This document shows positions 23,601-38,600 of a DNA stretch of 64,000 bases, one piece after another (the first letter of the stretch is position 1; the number at the start of each line of letters is the position of its first letter). The stretch is from Calliopsis andreniformis (lineage: Eukaryota; Arthropoda; Insecta; Hymenoptera; Andrenidae), in assembly GCF_051401765.1 (NCBI RefSeq), contig NW_027480530.1, forward strand, positions 992,001 to 1,056,000, read 5' to 3'. The notes under the pieces are model-generated. The model did no database searches. It was not told where the DNA came from and worked only from the letters and a program-made list of their open reading frames with translations. The position numbers were made by a program, and so were the translations under genes.

Positions 23601-26600
23601 GCTTCTGTCACTGCTCCTGATACTGACACACTCACGGCTACTGACACTGCTCCTGACACTGACACTGCTCCTGACACTGCTCCAGACACTCCGCCTGACA
23701 CTGACACTGTTCCTGACTCAGCTCCTGACACTGATACTGCTCCTGACACTGACACTACACCTCAAACTGCTCCTGACACTCCTCCTGACACTGACACTGC
23801 TCCTGACGCTACTCCAGACACTGCAACTGACACAGGCACTGTTTCTGGTGCTGACACTGACACAGCTACTGACACTGCCACTGCTCCTGACGCTACTCCA
23901 GACGCTGACACTGCTCCTGACACTGCTCCAGACAATCCTCCTGACACTGACACTGCTCCTGACACAGCTCCTGGCACTGACACTGCTCCTGACACTGACA
24001 CTACACCTCAAACTGCTCCTGACACTCCTCCTGACACTGACACAGCTCCTGGCACTGCTCCTGACGCTGCTCCTGACACTGCTCCTGACACAGGCGCTGC
24101 ACCTGGTACTAACACTGACACTGCTCCTGACACAGGCACTGCTCCTCACGCTGGTTCTGAAAATGATACTGCCCCTGAGACTGCTCCTGACACTGACGCT
24201 GCTCATGGCACTGCTCCTGGCACTGCTCCTGACACTGACACTGCTATTGATACTGACACTGACACTGCTCCTGACACCGACACTGCTCCTGTCACTGCCC
24301 CTGACGCTGACACTGCTCCTGACACTGCTCCTGACACTGACACTGCTCCTGGCGCAGCTCCTGCCACTGACACTGCTCCTGACACTGCTCCTGACACTGA
24401 CACTGCTCATGGCACAGCTCCTGTCACTGCTCCTGGCACTGACACTGCTCCTGACACTGACACTGCTCCTGTGTCTGACACTTGTCCTGACACTGCTCCT
24501 GACACTGCCCGCGACATTGCTCCAGACACTGACACTGCTCCTGAGACAGCTCGTCACACTGCTGCTGACACTGACACTGCTTGTGGAACTGCTCCTGAAA
24601 CTGACACTGCTCCTCACACAGCTCCTGACACTGGCACTGCTCTTGGCACTGCTCCTGACACTGACACTGCTCCTGACACTGATACTGCTGCTGATCCTGA
24701 CAAAGCTACTGACACTGCTACTGACACTGCTCGTGACGTTGCTCCAGACACTGACACTGCTCCTGACACAGCTCGTGACGGTGACACTGCTCCTGCCACT
24801 GTTCCTGACACGGCTGCTCACACTGACACTGCTCCTGACACTGGCACTGGTCCTGACACTGCTCCTGACACGGACACTGCTCCTGACACTGGCACTGGTC
24901 CTGACAATGCTCCTGACACTGACACTGCTCCTGACACTGCTCCTGAAACTGACACTGCTCCTCAAACTGCTCATGACACTGACGCTGCTCCTGACACAGA
25001 CACTGCTGTTGATACTGACAATGCTCCTGACACTGCTCCTGACACAGACACTGCTCCGAACAATGCTCCTGACACTGACACTACTCTTGTCACTGACACT
25101 GGTCCTGACACTGCTTCTGACACTGGCACTGGTCCTGACACTGCCCCTGACTCTGACACTGCTCCTGTCACTGACACTGGTCCTGACACTGCTTCTGACA
25201 CTGTCACTGGTCCTGACACTGCCCCTGACACTGCCCCTGACACTGACACTGCTCCTGATACTGACACTGACACTGCTGCTGACACAGCTACTGACACTGA
25301 CACTGCTCCTGTCACTGCTCCTGACACAGACACTGCTACTGATACTGACAATGCTCCTGACGCTGCTCCTGGCACAGACATGGCTCCGAACGATGCTCCT
25401 GACACTGACACTGCTCCTGTCACTGACACTGGTCCTGACACTGCTTCTGACACTGGCACTGGTCCTGACACTGCTCCTGACCCTGACACTCCTCCTGATG
25501 CTGACAATGCTCCTGATACTGCTCCTGACACGGACACTGCTCCGGACAATGTTCCTGACACTGACACTGCTCCTGTCACTGACACTGGTGCTGACACTGC
25601 TTCTGACACTGGCACTGGTCCCGACACTGCTCCTGGCACTTACCGTGCTCATGAAACAGCTCCTGACACTGCTCCTGACACTGACACTGACACGGATCCT
25701 GACACTGACACTGCTCCTCACACTGCTCCTGACACTGGCACTGTACCTGGCGCTGCTCCTGACACTGACACTGCTCCTGACACTGATACTGCTGCTGATC
25801 CTGACAAAGCTCCTGACACTGCTACTGACACTGCTCGTGACGTTGCTCCAGACACTGACACTGCTCCTGACACAGCTCGTGACGGTGAGACTGCTCCTGC
25901 CACTGTTCCTAACACGGCTGCTCACACTGACACTGCTCCTGACACTGGCACTGGTCCTGACACTGCTCCTGACACTGACACTGCTGCTGACACTGCTCCT
26001 GACACTGCTCGTGGCAGAGACACTGCTCCTGACAATGCTCCTGACACTGACACTGCCGCTCACACAGCTCCTGACACTGACACTGCTCCTGACACTGCTC
26101 CTGACACAGACACTTCTGCTGATACTGACAATGCTCCTGTCACTGCTTCTGCCACTGCTCCTGATACTGACACACTCACGGCTACTGACACTGCTCCTGA
26201 CACTGACACTGCTCCTGACACTGCTCCAGACACTCCGCCTGACACTGACACTGCTCCTGACTCAGCTCCTGACACTGACACTGCTCCTGACACTGACACT
26301 ACACCTCAAACTGCTCCTGACACTCCTCCTGACACTGACACTGCTCCTGACGCTACTCCAGACACTGCAACTGACACAGGCACTGTTTCTGGTGCTGACA
26401 CTGACACTGCTACTGACACTGCCACTGCTCCTGACGCTACTCCAGACGCTGACACTGCTCCTTACACTGCTCCAGACACTCCTCCTGACACTGACACTGC
26501 TCCTGACACAGCTCCTGGCACTGACACTGCTCCTGACACTGACACTACACCTCAAACTGCTCCTGACACTCCTCCTGACACTGACACTGCTCCTGGCACT

Positions 26601-29600
26601 GCTCCTGACACTGACGCTGCTCCTGATGCTGACACTGACACAGCTCCTGGCACTGCTCCTGACGCTGCTCCTGACACTGCACCTGACACAGGCGCTGCAC
26701 CTGGTACTGACACTGACACTGCTCCTGACACAGGCACTGCTCCTCACGCTGGTTCTGACAATGATACTGCCCCTGAGACTGCTCCTGACGCTGACGCTGC
26801 TCATGGCACTGCTCCTGGCACTGCTCCTGACACTGACACTGCTATTGATACTGACACTGACACTGCTCCTGACACCGACACTGCTCCTGTCACTGCCCCT
26901 GACGCTGACACTGCTCCTGACACTGCTCCTGACACTGACACTGCTCCTGGCGCAGCTCCTGCCACTGACACTGCTCCTGACACTGCTCCTGACACTGACA
27001 CTGCTCATGGCACAGCTCCTGTCACTGCTCCTGGCACTGACACTGCTCCTGACACTGACACTGCTCCTGTGTCTGACACTTGTCCTGACACTGCTCCTGA
27101 CACTGCCCGCGACATTGCTCCAGACACTGACACTGCTCCTGAGACAGCTCGTCACACTGCTGCTGACACTGACACTGCTGCTGATCCTGAGAATTCTCCT
27201 GACACTGCTCCTGACACTGACACTGACACGGATCCTGACACTGACACTGCTCCTCACACTGCTCCTGACACTGGCAATGCTCCTGGCGCTGCTCCTGACA
27301 CTGACACCGCTCCTGACACTGATAATGCTGCTGATCCTGACAAAGCTCCTGACACTGCTACTGACACTGCTCGTGACGTTGCTCCAGACACTGACACTGC
27401 TCCTGACACAGCTCGTGACGGTGAGACTGCTCCTGCCACTGTTCCTGACACGGCTGCTCACACTGACACTGCTCCTGACACTGGCACTGGTCCTGACACT
27501 GCTCCTGGCACTGACACTGCCGCTGACACTGCTCCTAACACTGCTCGTGGCACAGACACTGCTCCTGACAATGCTCCTGACACTGACACTGCCCCTCACA
27601 CAGCTCCTGACACTGACACTGCTCCTGACACTGCTCCTGACACAGACACTTCTGCTGATACTGACAATGATCCTGTCACTGCTTCTGTCACTGCTCCTGA
27701 TACTGACACACTCACGGCTACTGACACTGCTCCTGACACTGACACTGCTCCTGACACTGCTCCAGACACTCCGCCTGACACTGACACTGCTCCTGACTCA
27801 GCTCCTGACACTGATACTGCTCCTGACACTGACACCACACCTCAAACTGCTCCTGACACTCCTCCTGACACTGACACTGCTCCTGACGCTACTCCAGACA
27901 CTGCAACTGACACAGGCACTGTTTCTGGTGCTGACACTGACACAGCTACTGACACTGCCACTGCTCCTGACGCTACTCCAGACGCTGACACTGCTCCTGA
28001 CACTGCTCCAGACACTCCTCCTGACACTGACACTGCTCCTGACACAGCTCCTGGCACTGACACTGCTCCTGACACTGACACTACACCTCAAACTGCTCCT
28101 GACACTCCTCCTGACACTGACACAGCTCCTGGCACTGCTCCTGACGCTGCTCCTGACACTGCTCCTGACACAGGCGCTGCACCTGGTACTAACACTGACA
28201 CTGCTCCTGACACAGGCACTGCTCCTCACGCTGGTTCTGACAATGATACTGCCCCTGAGACTGCTCCTGACACTGACGCTGCTCATGGCACTGCTCCTGG
28301 CACTGCTCCTGACACTGACACTGCTATTGATACTGACACTGACACTGCTCCTGACACCGACACTGCTCCTGTCACTGCCCCTGACGCTGACACTGCTCCT
28401 GACACTGCTCCTGACACTGACACTGCTCCTGGCGCAGCTCCTGCCACTGACACTGCTCCTGACACTGCTCCTGACACTGACACTGCTCATGGCACAGCTC
28501 CTGTCACTGCTCCTGGCACTGACACTGCTCCTGACACTGACACTGCTCCTGTGTCTGACACTTGTCCTGACACTGCTCCTGACACTGCCCGCGACATTGC
28601 TCCAGACACTGACACTGCTCCTGAGACAGCTCGTCACACTGCTGCTGACACTGACACTGCTTGTGGAACTGCTCCTGAAACTGACACTGCTCCTCACACA
28701 GCTCCTGACACTGGCACTGCTCTTGGCACTGCTCCTGACACTGACACTGCTCCTGACACTGATACTGCTGCTGATCCTGACAAAGCTCCTGACACTGCTA
28801 CTGACACTGCTCGTGACGTTGCTCCAGACACTGACACTGCTCCTGACACAGCTCGTGACGGTGACACTGCTCCTGCCACTGTTCCTGACACGGCTGCTCA
28901 CACTGACACTGCTCCTGACACTGGCACTGGTCCTGACACTGCTCCTGACACGGACACTGCTCCTGACACTGGCACTGGTCCTGACAATGCTCCTGACACT
29001 GACACTGCTCCTGACACTGCTCCTGAAACTGACACTGCTCCTCAAACTGCTCATGACACTGACGCTGCTCCTGACACAGACACTGCTGTTGATACTGACA
29101 ATGCTCCTGACACTGCTCCTGACACAGACACTGCTCCGAACAATGCTCCTGACACTGACACTACTCTTGTCACTGACACTGGTCCTGACACTGCTTCTGA
29201 CACTGGCACTGGTCCTGACACTGCCCCTGACTCTGACACTGCTCCTGTCACTGACACTGGTCCTGACACTGCTTCTGACACTGTCACTGGTCCTGACACT
29301 GCCCCTGACACTGCCCCTGACACTGACACTGCTCCTGATACTGACACTGACACTGCTGCTGACACAGCTACTGACACTGACACTGCTCCTGTCACTGCTC
29401 CTGACACAGACACTGCTACTGATACTGACAATGCTCCTGACGCTGCTCCTGGCACAGACATGGCTCCGAACGATGCTCCTGACACTGACACTGCTCCTGT
29501 CACTGACACTGGTCCTGACACTGCTTCTGACACTGGCACTGGTCCTGACACTGCTCCTGACCCTGACACTCCTCCTGATGCTGACAATGCTCCTGATACT

Positions 29601-32600
29601 GCTCCTGACACGGACACTGCTCCGGACAATGTTCCTGACACTGACACTGCTCCTGTCACTGACACTGGTGCTGACACTGCTTCTGACACTGGCACTGGTC
29701 CCGACACTGCTCCTGGCACTTACCGTGCTCATGAAACAGCTCCTGACACTGCTCCTGACACTGACACTGACACGGATCCTGACACTGACACTGCTCCTCA
29801 CACTGCTCCTGACACTGGCACTGTACCTGGCGCTGCTCCTGACACTGACACTGCTCCTGACACTGTAACTGCTGCTGATCCTGACAAAGCTCCTGACACT
29901 GCTACTGACACTGCTCGTGACGTTGCTCCAGACACTGACACTGCTCCTGACACAGCTCGTGACGGTGAGACTGCTCCTGCCACTGTTCCTAACACGGCTG
30001 CTCACACTGACACTGCTCCTGACACTGACACTGGTCCTGACACTGCTCCTGACACTGACACAGCTGCTGACACTGCTCCTGACACTGCTCGTGGCAGAGA
30101 CACTGCTCCTGACAATGCTCCTGACACTGACACTGCCGCTCACACAGCTCCTGACACTGACACTGCTCCTGACACTGCTCCTGACACAGACACTTCTGCT
30201 GATACTGACAATGCTCCTGTCACTGCTTCTGTCACTGCTCCTGATACTGACACACTCACGGCTACTGACACTGCTCCTGACACTGACACTGCTCCTGACA
30301 CTGACACTACACCTCAAACTGCTCCTGACACTCCTCCTGACACTGACACTGCTCCTGACGCTACTCCAGACACTGCAACTGACACAGGCACTGTTTCTGG
30401 TGCTGACACTGACACTGCTACTGACACTGCCACTGCTCCTGACGCTACTCCAGACGCTGACACTGCTCCTGACACTGCTCCAGACACTCCTCCTGACACT
30501 GACACTGCTCCTGACACAGCTCCTGGCACTGACACTGCTCCTGACACTGACACTACACCTCAAACTGCTCCTGACACTCCTCCTGACACTGACACTGCTC
30601 CTGGCACTGCTCCTGACACTGACGCTGCTCCTGATGCTGACACTGACACAGCTCCTGGCACTGCTCCTGACGCTGCTCCTGACACTGCACCTGACACAGG
30701 CGCTGCACCTGGTACTGACACTGACACTGCTCCTGACACAGGCACTGCTCCTCACGCTGGTTCTGACAATGATACTGCCCCTGAGACTGCTCCTGACGCT
30801 GACGCTGCTCATGGCACTGCTCCTGGCACTGCTCCTGACACTGACACTGCTATTGATACTGACACTGACACTGGTCCTGACACCGACACTGCTCCTGTCA
30901 CTGCCCCTGACGCTGACACTGCTCCTGACACTGCTCCTGACACTGACACTGCTCCTGGCGCAGCTCCTGCCACTGACACTGCTCCTGACACTGCTCCTGA
31001 CACTGACACTGCTCATGGCACAGCTCCTGTCACTGCTCCTGGCACTGACACTGCTCCTGACACTGACACTGCTCCTGTGTCTGAAACTTGTCCTGACACT
31101 GCTCCCGACACTGCCCGCGACATTGCTCCAGACACTGACACTGCTCCTGAGACAGCTCGTCACACTGCTGCTGACACTGACACTGCTGCTGATCCTGAGA
31201 ATTCTCCTGACACTGCTCCTGACACTGACACTGACACGGATCCTGACACTGACACTGCTCCTCACACTGCTCCTGACACTGGCAATGCTCCTGGCGCTGC
31301 TCCTGACACTGACACCGCTCCTGACACTGATAATGCTGCTGATCCTGACAAAGCTCCTGACACTGCTACTGACACTGCTCGTGACGTTGCTCCAGACACT
31401 GACACTGCTCCTGACACAGCTCGTGACGGTGAGACTGCTCCTGCCACTGTTCCTGACACGGCTGCTCACACTGACACTGCTCCTGACACTGGCACTGGTC
31501 CTGACACTGCTCCTGGCACTGACACTGCCGCTGACACTGCTCCTAACACTGCTCGTGGCACAGACACTGCTCCTGACAATGCTCCTGACACTGACACTGC
31601 CCCTCACACAGCTCCTGACACTGACACTGCTCCTGACGCTGCTCCTGACACAGACACTTCTGCTGATACTGACAATGATCCTGTCACTGCTTCTGTCACT
31701 GCTCCTGATACTGACACACTCACGGCTACTGACACTGCTCCTGACACTGACACTGCTCCTGACACTGCTCCAGACACTCCGCCTGACACTGACACTGCTC
31801 CTGACTCAGCTCCTGACACTGATACTGCTCCTGACACTGACACTACACCTCAAACTGCTCCTGACACTCCTCCTGACACTGACACTGCTCCTGACGCTAC
31901 TCCAGACACTGCAACTGACACAGGCACTGTTTCTGGTGCTGACACTGACACAGCTACTGACACTGCCACTGCTCCTGACGCTACTCCAGACGCTGACACT
32001 GCTCCTGACACTGCTCCAGACACTCCTCCGGACACTGACACTGCTCCTGACACAGCTCCTGGCACTGACACTGCTCCTGACACTGACACTACACCTCAAA
32101 CTGCTCCTGACACTCCTCCTGACACTGACACAGCTCCTGGCACTGCTCCTGACGCTGCTCCTGACACTGACACTGCTCATGGCACAGCTCCTGTCACTGC
32201 TCCTGGCACTGACACTGCTCCTGACACTGCTCGTGGCAGAGACACTGCTCCTGACAATGCTCCTGACACTGACACTGCCGCTCACACAGCTCCTGACACT
32301 GACACTGCTCCTGACACTGCTCCTGACACAGACACTTCTGCTGATACTGACAATGCTCCTGTCACTGCTTCTGCCACTGCTCCTGATACTGACACACTCA
32401 CGGCTAGTGACACTGCTCCTGACACTGACACTGCTCCTGACACTGCTCCAGACACTCCGCCTGACACTGACACTGCTCCTGACTCAGCTCCTGACACTGA
32501 CACTGCTCCTGACACTGACACTACACCTCAAACTGCTCCTGACACTCCTCCTGACACTGACACTGCTCCTGACGCTACTCCAGACACTGCAACTGACACA

Positions 32601-35600
32601 GGCACTGTTTCTGGTGCTGACACTGACACTGCTACTGACACTGCCACTGCTCCTGACGCTACTCCAGACGCTGACACTGCTCCTGACACTGCTCCAGACA
32701 CTCCTCCTGACACTGACACTGCTCCTGACACAGCTCCTGGCACTGACACTGCTCCTGACACTGACACTACACCTCAAACTGCTCCTGACACTCCTCCTGA
32801 CACTGACACTGCTCCTGGCACTGCTCCTGACACTGACACTGCTATTGATACTGACACTGACACTGCTCCTGACACCGACACTGCTCCTGTCACTGCCCCT
32901 GACGCTGACACTGCTCCTGACACTGCTCCTGACACTGACACTGCTCCTGGCGCAGCTCCTGCCACTGACACTGCTCCTGACACTGCTCCTGACACTGACA
33001 CTGCTCATGGCACAGCTCCTGTCACTGCTCCTGGCACTGACACTGCTCCTGACACTGACACTGCTCCTGTGTCTGACACTTGTCCTGACACTGCTCCCGA
33101 CACTGCCCGCGACATTGCTCCAGACACTGACACTGCTCCTGAGACAGCTCGTCACACTGCTGCTGACACTGACACTGCTGCTGATCCTGAGAATTCTCCT
33201 GACACTGCTCCTGACACTGACACTGACACGGATCCTGACACTGACACTGCTCCTCACACTGCTCCTGACACTGGCAATGCTCCTGGCGCTGCTCCTGACA
33301 CTGACACCGCTCCTGACACTGATAATGCTGCTGATCCTGACAAAGCTCCTGACACTGCTACTGACACTGCTCGTGACGTTGCTCCAGACACTGACACTGC
33401 TCCTGACACAGCTCGTGACGGTGAGACTGCTCCTGCCACTGTTCCTGACACGGCTGCTCACACTGACACTGCTCCTGACACTGGCACTGGTCCTGACACT
33501 GCTCCTGGCACTGACACTGCCGCTGACACTGCTCCTAACACTGCTCGTGGCACAGACACTGCTCCTGACAATGCTCCTGACACTGACACTGCCCCTCACA
33601 CAGCTCCTGACACTGACACTGCTCCTGACACTGCTCCTGACACAGACACTTCTGCTGATACTGACAATGATCCTGTCACTGCTTCTGTCACTGCTCCTGA
33701 TACTGACACACTCACGGCTACTGACACTGCTCCTGACACTGACACTGCTCCTGACACTGCTCCAGACACTCCGCCTGACACTGACACTGCTCCTGACTCA
33801 GCTCCTGACACTGATACTGCTCCTGCCACTGACACTACACCTCAAACTGCTCCTGACACTCCTCCTGACACTGACACTGCTCCTGACGCTACTCCAGACA
33901 CTGCAACTGACACAGGCACTGTTTCTGGTGCTGACACTGACACAGCTACTGACACTGCCACTGCTCCTGACGCTACTCCAGACGCTGACACTGCTCCTGA
34001 CACTGCTCCAGACACTCCTCCTGACACTGACACTGCTCCTGACACAGCTCCTGGCACTGACACTGCTCCTGACACTGACACTACACCTCAAACTGCTCCT
34101 GACACTCCTCCTGACACTGACACAGCTCCTGGCACTGCTCCTGACGCTGCTCCTGACACTGCTCCTGACACAGGCGCTGCACCTGGTACTAACACTGACA
34201 CTGCTCCTGACACAGGCACTGCTCCTCACGCTGGTTCTGACAATGATACTGCCCCTGAGACTGCTCCTGACACTGACGCTGCTCATGGCACTGCTCCTGG
34301 CACTGCTCCTGACACTGACACTGCTATTGATACTGACACTGACACTGCTCCTGACACCGACACTGCTCCTGTCACTGCCCCTGACGCTGACACTGCTCCT
34401 GACACTGCTCCTGACACTGACACTGCTCCTGGCGCAGCTCCTGCCACTGACACTGCTCCTGACACTGCTCCTGACACTGACACTGCTCATGGCACAGCTC
34501 CTGTCACTGCTCCTGGCACTGACACTGCTCCTGACACTGACACTGCTCCTGTGTCTGACACTTGTCCTGACACTGCTCCTGACACTGCCCGCGACATTGC
34601 TCCAGACACTGACACTGCTCCTGAGACAGCTCGTCATACTGCTGCTGACACTGACACTGCTTGTGGAACTGCTCCTGAAACTGACACTGCTCCTCACACA
34701 GCTCCTGACACTGGCACTGCTCTTGGCACTGCTCCTGACACTGACACTGCTCCTGACACTGATACTGCTGCTGATCCTGACAAAGCTCCTGACACTGCTA
34801 CTGACACTGCTCGTGACGTTGCTCCAGACACTGACACTGCTCCTGACACAGCTCGTGACGGTGACACTGCTCCTGCCACTGTTCCTGACACGGCTGCTCA
34901 CACTGACACTGCTCCTGACACTGGCACTGGTCCTGACACTGCTCCTGACACGGACACTGCTCCTGACACTGGCACTGGTCCTGACAATGCTCCTGACACT
35001 GACACTGCTCCTGACACTGCTCCTGAAACTGACACTGCTCCTCAAACTGCTCATGACACAGACGCTGCTCCTGACACAGACACTGCTGTTGATACTGACA
35101 ATGCTCCTGACACTGCTCCTGACACAGACACTGCTCCGAACAATGCTCCTGACACTGACACTACTCTTGTCACTGACACTGGTCCTGACACTGCTTCTGA
35201 CACTGGCACTGGTCCTGACACTGCCCCTGACTCTGACACTGCTCCTGTCACTGACACTGGTCCTGACACTGCTTCTGACACTGTCACTGGTCCTGACACT
35301 GCCCCTGACACTGCCCCTGACACTGACACTGCTCCTGATACTGACACTGACACTGCTGCTGACACAGCTACTGACACTGACACTGCTCCTGTCACTGCTC
35401 CTGACACAGACACTGCTACTGATACTGACAATGCTCCTGACGCTGCTCCTGGCACAGACATGGCTCCGAACGATGCTCCTGACACTGACACTGCTCCTGT
35501 CACTGACACTGGTCCTGACACTGCTTCTGACACTGGCACTGGTCCTGACACTGCTCCTGACCCTGACACTCCTCCTGATGCTGACAATGCTCCTGATACT

Positions 35601-38600
35601 GCTCCTGACACGGACACTGCTCCGGACAATGTTCCTGACACTGACACTGCTCCTGTCACTGACACTGGTGCTGACACTGCTTCTGACACTGGCACTGGTC
35701 CCGACACTGCTCCTGGCACTTACCGTGCTCATGAAACAGCTCCTGACACTGCTCCTGACACTGACACTGACACGGATCCTGACACTGACACTGCTCCTCA
35801 CACTGCTCCTGACACTGGCACTGTACCTGGCGCTGCTCCTGACACTGACACTGCTCCTGACACTGTAACTGCTGCTGATCCTGACAAAGCTCCTGACACT
35901 GCTACTGACACTGCTCGTGACGTTGCTCCAGACACTGACACTGCTCCTGACACAGCTCGTGACGGTGAGACTGCTCCTGCCACTGTTCCTAACACGGCTG
36001 CTCACACTGACACTGCTCCTGACACTGGCACTGGTCCTGACACTGCTCCTGACACTGACCCTGCTGCTGACACTGCTCCTGACACTGCTCGTGGCAGAGA
36101 CACTGCTCCTGACAATGCTCCTGACACTGACACTGCCGCTCACACAGCTCCTGACACTGACACTGCTCCTGACACTGCTCCTGACACAGACACTTCTGCT
36201 GATACTGACAATGCTCCTGTCACTGCTTCTGCCACTGCTCCTGATACTGACACACTCACGGCTACTGACACTGCTCCTGACACTGACACTGCTCCTGACA
36301 CTGCTCCAGACACTCCGCCTGACACTGACACTGCTCCTGACTCAGCTCCTGACACTGACACTGCTCCTGACACTGACACTACACCTCAAACTGCTCCTGA
36401 CACTCCTCCTGACACTGACACTGCTCCTGACGCTACTCCAGACACTGCAACTGACACAGGCACTGTTTCTGGTGCTGACACTGACACTGCTACTGACACT
36501 GCCACTGCTCCTGACGCTACTCCAGACGCTGACACTGCTCCTGACACTGCTCCAGACACTCCTCCTGACACTGACACTGCTCCTGACACAGCTCCTGGCA
36601 CTGACACTGCTCCTGACACTGACACTACACCTCAAACTGCTCCTGACACTCCTCCTGACACTGACACTGCTCCTGGCACTGCTCCTGACACTGACACTGC
36701 TATTGATACTGACACTGACACTGCTCCTGACACCGACACTGCTCCTGTCACTGCCCCTGACGCTGACACTGCTCCTGACACTGACACTGCTCCTGGCGCA
36801 GCTCCTGCCACTGACACTGCTCCTGACACTGCTCCTGACACTGACACTGCTCATGGCACAGCTCCTGTCACTGCTCCTGGCACTGACACTGCTCCTGACA
36901 CTGACACTGCTCCTGTGTCTGACACTTGTCCTGACACTGCTCCTGACACTGCCCGCGACATTGCTCCAGACACTGACACTGCTCCTGAGACAGCTCGTCA
37001 CACTGCTGCTGACACTGACACTGCTGCTGATCCTGAGAATTCTCCTGACACTGCTCCTGACACTGACACTGACACGGATCCTGACACTGACACTGCTCCT
37101 CACACTGCTCCTGACACTGGCAATGCTCCTGGCGCTGCTCCTGACACTGACACCGCTCCTGACACTGATAATGCTGCTGATCCTGACAAAGCTCCTGACA
37201 CTGCTACTGACACTGCTCGTGACGTTGCTCCAGACACTGACACTGCTCCTGACACAGCTCGTGACGGTGAGACTGCTCCTGCCACTGTTCCTGACACGGC
37301 TGCTCACACTGACACTGCTCCTGACACTGGCACTGGTCCTGACACTGCTCCTGGCACTGACACTGCCGCTGACACTGCTCCTAACACTGCTCGTGGCACA
37401 GACACTGCTCCTGACAATGCTCCTGACACTGACACTGCCCCTCACACAGCTCCTGACACTGACACTGCTCCTGACACTGCTCCTGACACAGACACTTCTG
37501 CTGATACTGACAATGATCCTGTCACTGCTTCTGTCACTGCTCCTGATACTGACACACTCACGGCTACTGACACAGCTCCTGACACTGACACTGCTCCTGA
37601 CACTGCTCCAGACACTCCGCCTGACACTGACACTGCTCCTGACTCAGCTCCTGACACTGATACTGCTCCTGACACTGACACTACACCTCAAACTGCTCCT
37701 GACACTCCTCCTGACACTGACACTGCTCCTGACGCTACTCCAGACACTGCAACTGACACAGGCACTGTTTCTGGTGCTGACACTGACACAGCTACTGACA
37801 CTGCCACTGCTCCTGACGCTACTCCAGACGCTGACACTGCTCCTGACACTGCTCCAGACACTCCTCCTGACACTGACACTGCTCCTGACACAGCTCCTGG
37901 CACTGACACTGCTCCTGACACTGACACTACACCTCAAACTGCTCCTGACACTCCTCCTGACACTGACACAGCTCCTGGCACTGCTCCTGACGCTGCTCCT
38001 GACACTGCTCCTGACACAGGCGCTGCACCTGGTACTAACACTGACACTGCTCCTGACACAGGCACTGCTCCTCACGCTGGTTCTGACAATGATACTGCCC
38101 CTGAGAATGCTCCTGACACTGACGCTGCTCATGGCACTGCTCCTGGCACTGCTCCTGACACTGACACTGCTATTGATACTGACACTGACACTGCTCCTGA
38201 CACCGACACTGCTCCTGTCACTGCCCCTGACGCTGACACTGCTCCTGACACTGCTCCTGACACTGACACTGCTCCTGGCGCAGCTCCTGCCACTGACACT
38301 GCTCCTGACACTGCTCCTGACACTGACACTGCTCATGGCACAGCTCCTGTCACTGCTCCTGGCACTGACACTGCTCCTGACACTGACACTGCTCCTGTGT
38401 CTGACACTTGTCCTGACACTGCTCCTGACACTGCCCGCGACATTGCTCCAGACACTGACACTGCTCCTGAGACAGCTCGTCACACTGCTGCTGACACTGA
38501 CACTGCTTGTGGAACTGCTCCTGAAACTGACACTGCTCCTCACACAGCTCCTGACACTGGCACTGCTCTTGGCACTGCTCCTGACACTGACACTGCTCCT